Shown here: positions 63,889 through 64,000 of the stretch, piece by piece
Position numbering within the stretch: position 1 is the first letter of the stretch
How the letters are laid out: each line of letters opens with the position of its first letter
Assembly (NCBI GenBank): GCA_000018565.1
Contig: CP000875.1
Coordinates: 759,199-823,198 of the forward strand
DNA: 64,000 nt
Origin: Herpetosiphon aurantiacus DSM 785
GTDB taxonomy: Bacteria; Chloroflexota; Chloroflexia; Chloroflexales; Herpetosiphonaceae
Direction: 5' to 3'
Made by a program: the position numbers and the translations under genes
Notes under the pieces: model-generated
The model's database searches: none
Seen by the model: the letters and a program-made list of their open reading frames with translations, nothing else
Told to the model about the DNA's origin: nothing

Positions 63889-64000
63889 ATGGTTTGTCCA
63901 CGCTGTTCAACCGAATTAAAAACTGGGGCACGCTTTTGCCCCAAGTGTGGTGCTGGTCTACCCCGTTGGACTGGCCGCCTTGCCAATGGCGATGTATTGA
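63889..64000 (+). CDS. Zinc-ribbon protein, 3' partial
   Basis: 37 residues before the window ends: CPRCSTELKTGARFCPKCGAGL gives four Cys in two CxxC pairs. The following RWTGRLANGDVL resembles the linker before a kinase domain in zinc-ribbon kinases. Plus-strand gene cut by the edge; kinase identity cannot be shown. Confidence 0.7.
   Translation, partial: MVCPRCSTELKTGARFCPKCGAGLPRWTGRLANGDVL

Overview
The window looks like chromosome of a filamentous, gliding Chloroflexota, most like Herpetosiphon. This is an inference from gene style: zinc-ribbon Ser/Thr kinases with FHA domains, a Cmr-type CRISPR module, a DegS/DegU-like pair, and mixed GC with recurrent GC-rich palindromes between genes. 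No marker gene was compared.

Bases 1 to about 20,803 are an integrated mobile element. It starts (cut by the window edge) with siphovirus-like tail genes on the plus strand: tape measure, a probable distal tail protein and a probable hub or baseplate protein. A strong terminator and a row of decayed CRISPR-like repeats follow. Next come an AT-rich three-gene cassette of unknown function and a long minus-strand block of plasmid or ICE type: replication-relaxation protein, FtsK-like ATPase, ParM-like actin with a small overlapping partner, CHC2/TOPRIM primase, DUF3987 helicase-like ATPase and a tyrosine integrase. An iteron-like field of about a dozen GTGTCAC/GTGACAC heptamers lies between primase and helicase. 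The element ends at a 43-bp copy of the 3' half of tRNA-Asn (20761-20803), just before an intact tRNA-Asn (20824-20899). This fits insertion into one of two tandem tRNA-Asn genes. Phage tail genes beside plasmid-type replication and partition genes suggest a phage-plasmid or a conjugative or satellite element with a tail module.

Bases 21,000-38,100 are mostly ordinary chromosome: an EamA transporter, an OLD-like ATPase/TOPRIM nuclease with a NUDIX gene (possible defence genes at the integration hotspot), Lon, an ABC exporter, a YifB/ComM ATPase, a sirtuin, an acyltransferase, CoA-disulfide reductase, an MshEN-like repeat protein, a BatA/VWA protein and a methyltransferase.

Bases 38,327-46,785 are a complete type III-B CRISPR effector operon on the minus strand, cmr2-cmr3-cmr1-cmr4-cmr5-cmr6, followed by a CARF-nuclease and csx15. 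Cas10 keeps the GGDD cyclase motif but lacks the HD nuclease domain and nearly all cysteines. The module should therefore act by Cmr4 RNA cleavage and by cyclic oligoadenylate signalling to the CARF nuclease. No cas1, cas2, cas6 or intact array is present, so crRNAs must come from elsewhere.

Bases 47,000-64,000 are chromosome again: a zinc-ribbon/FHA kinase, a hydrolase, a U32 protein, superoxide dismutase, an EVE protein, a DUF333-chagasin lipoprotein, UppP, a DegT aminotransferase, a cytosolic two-component pair, a VOC protein divergent from a WYL regulator, and a TetR-SDR-oxidoreductase operon with a clear operator. A second zinc-ribbon gene is cut by the right edge.
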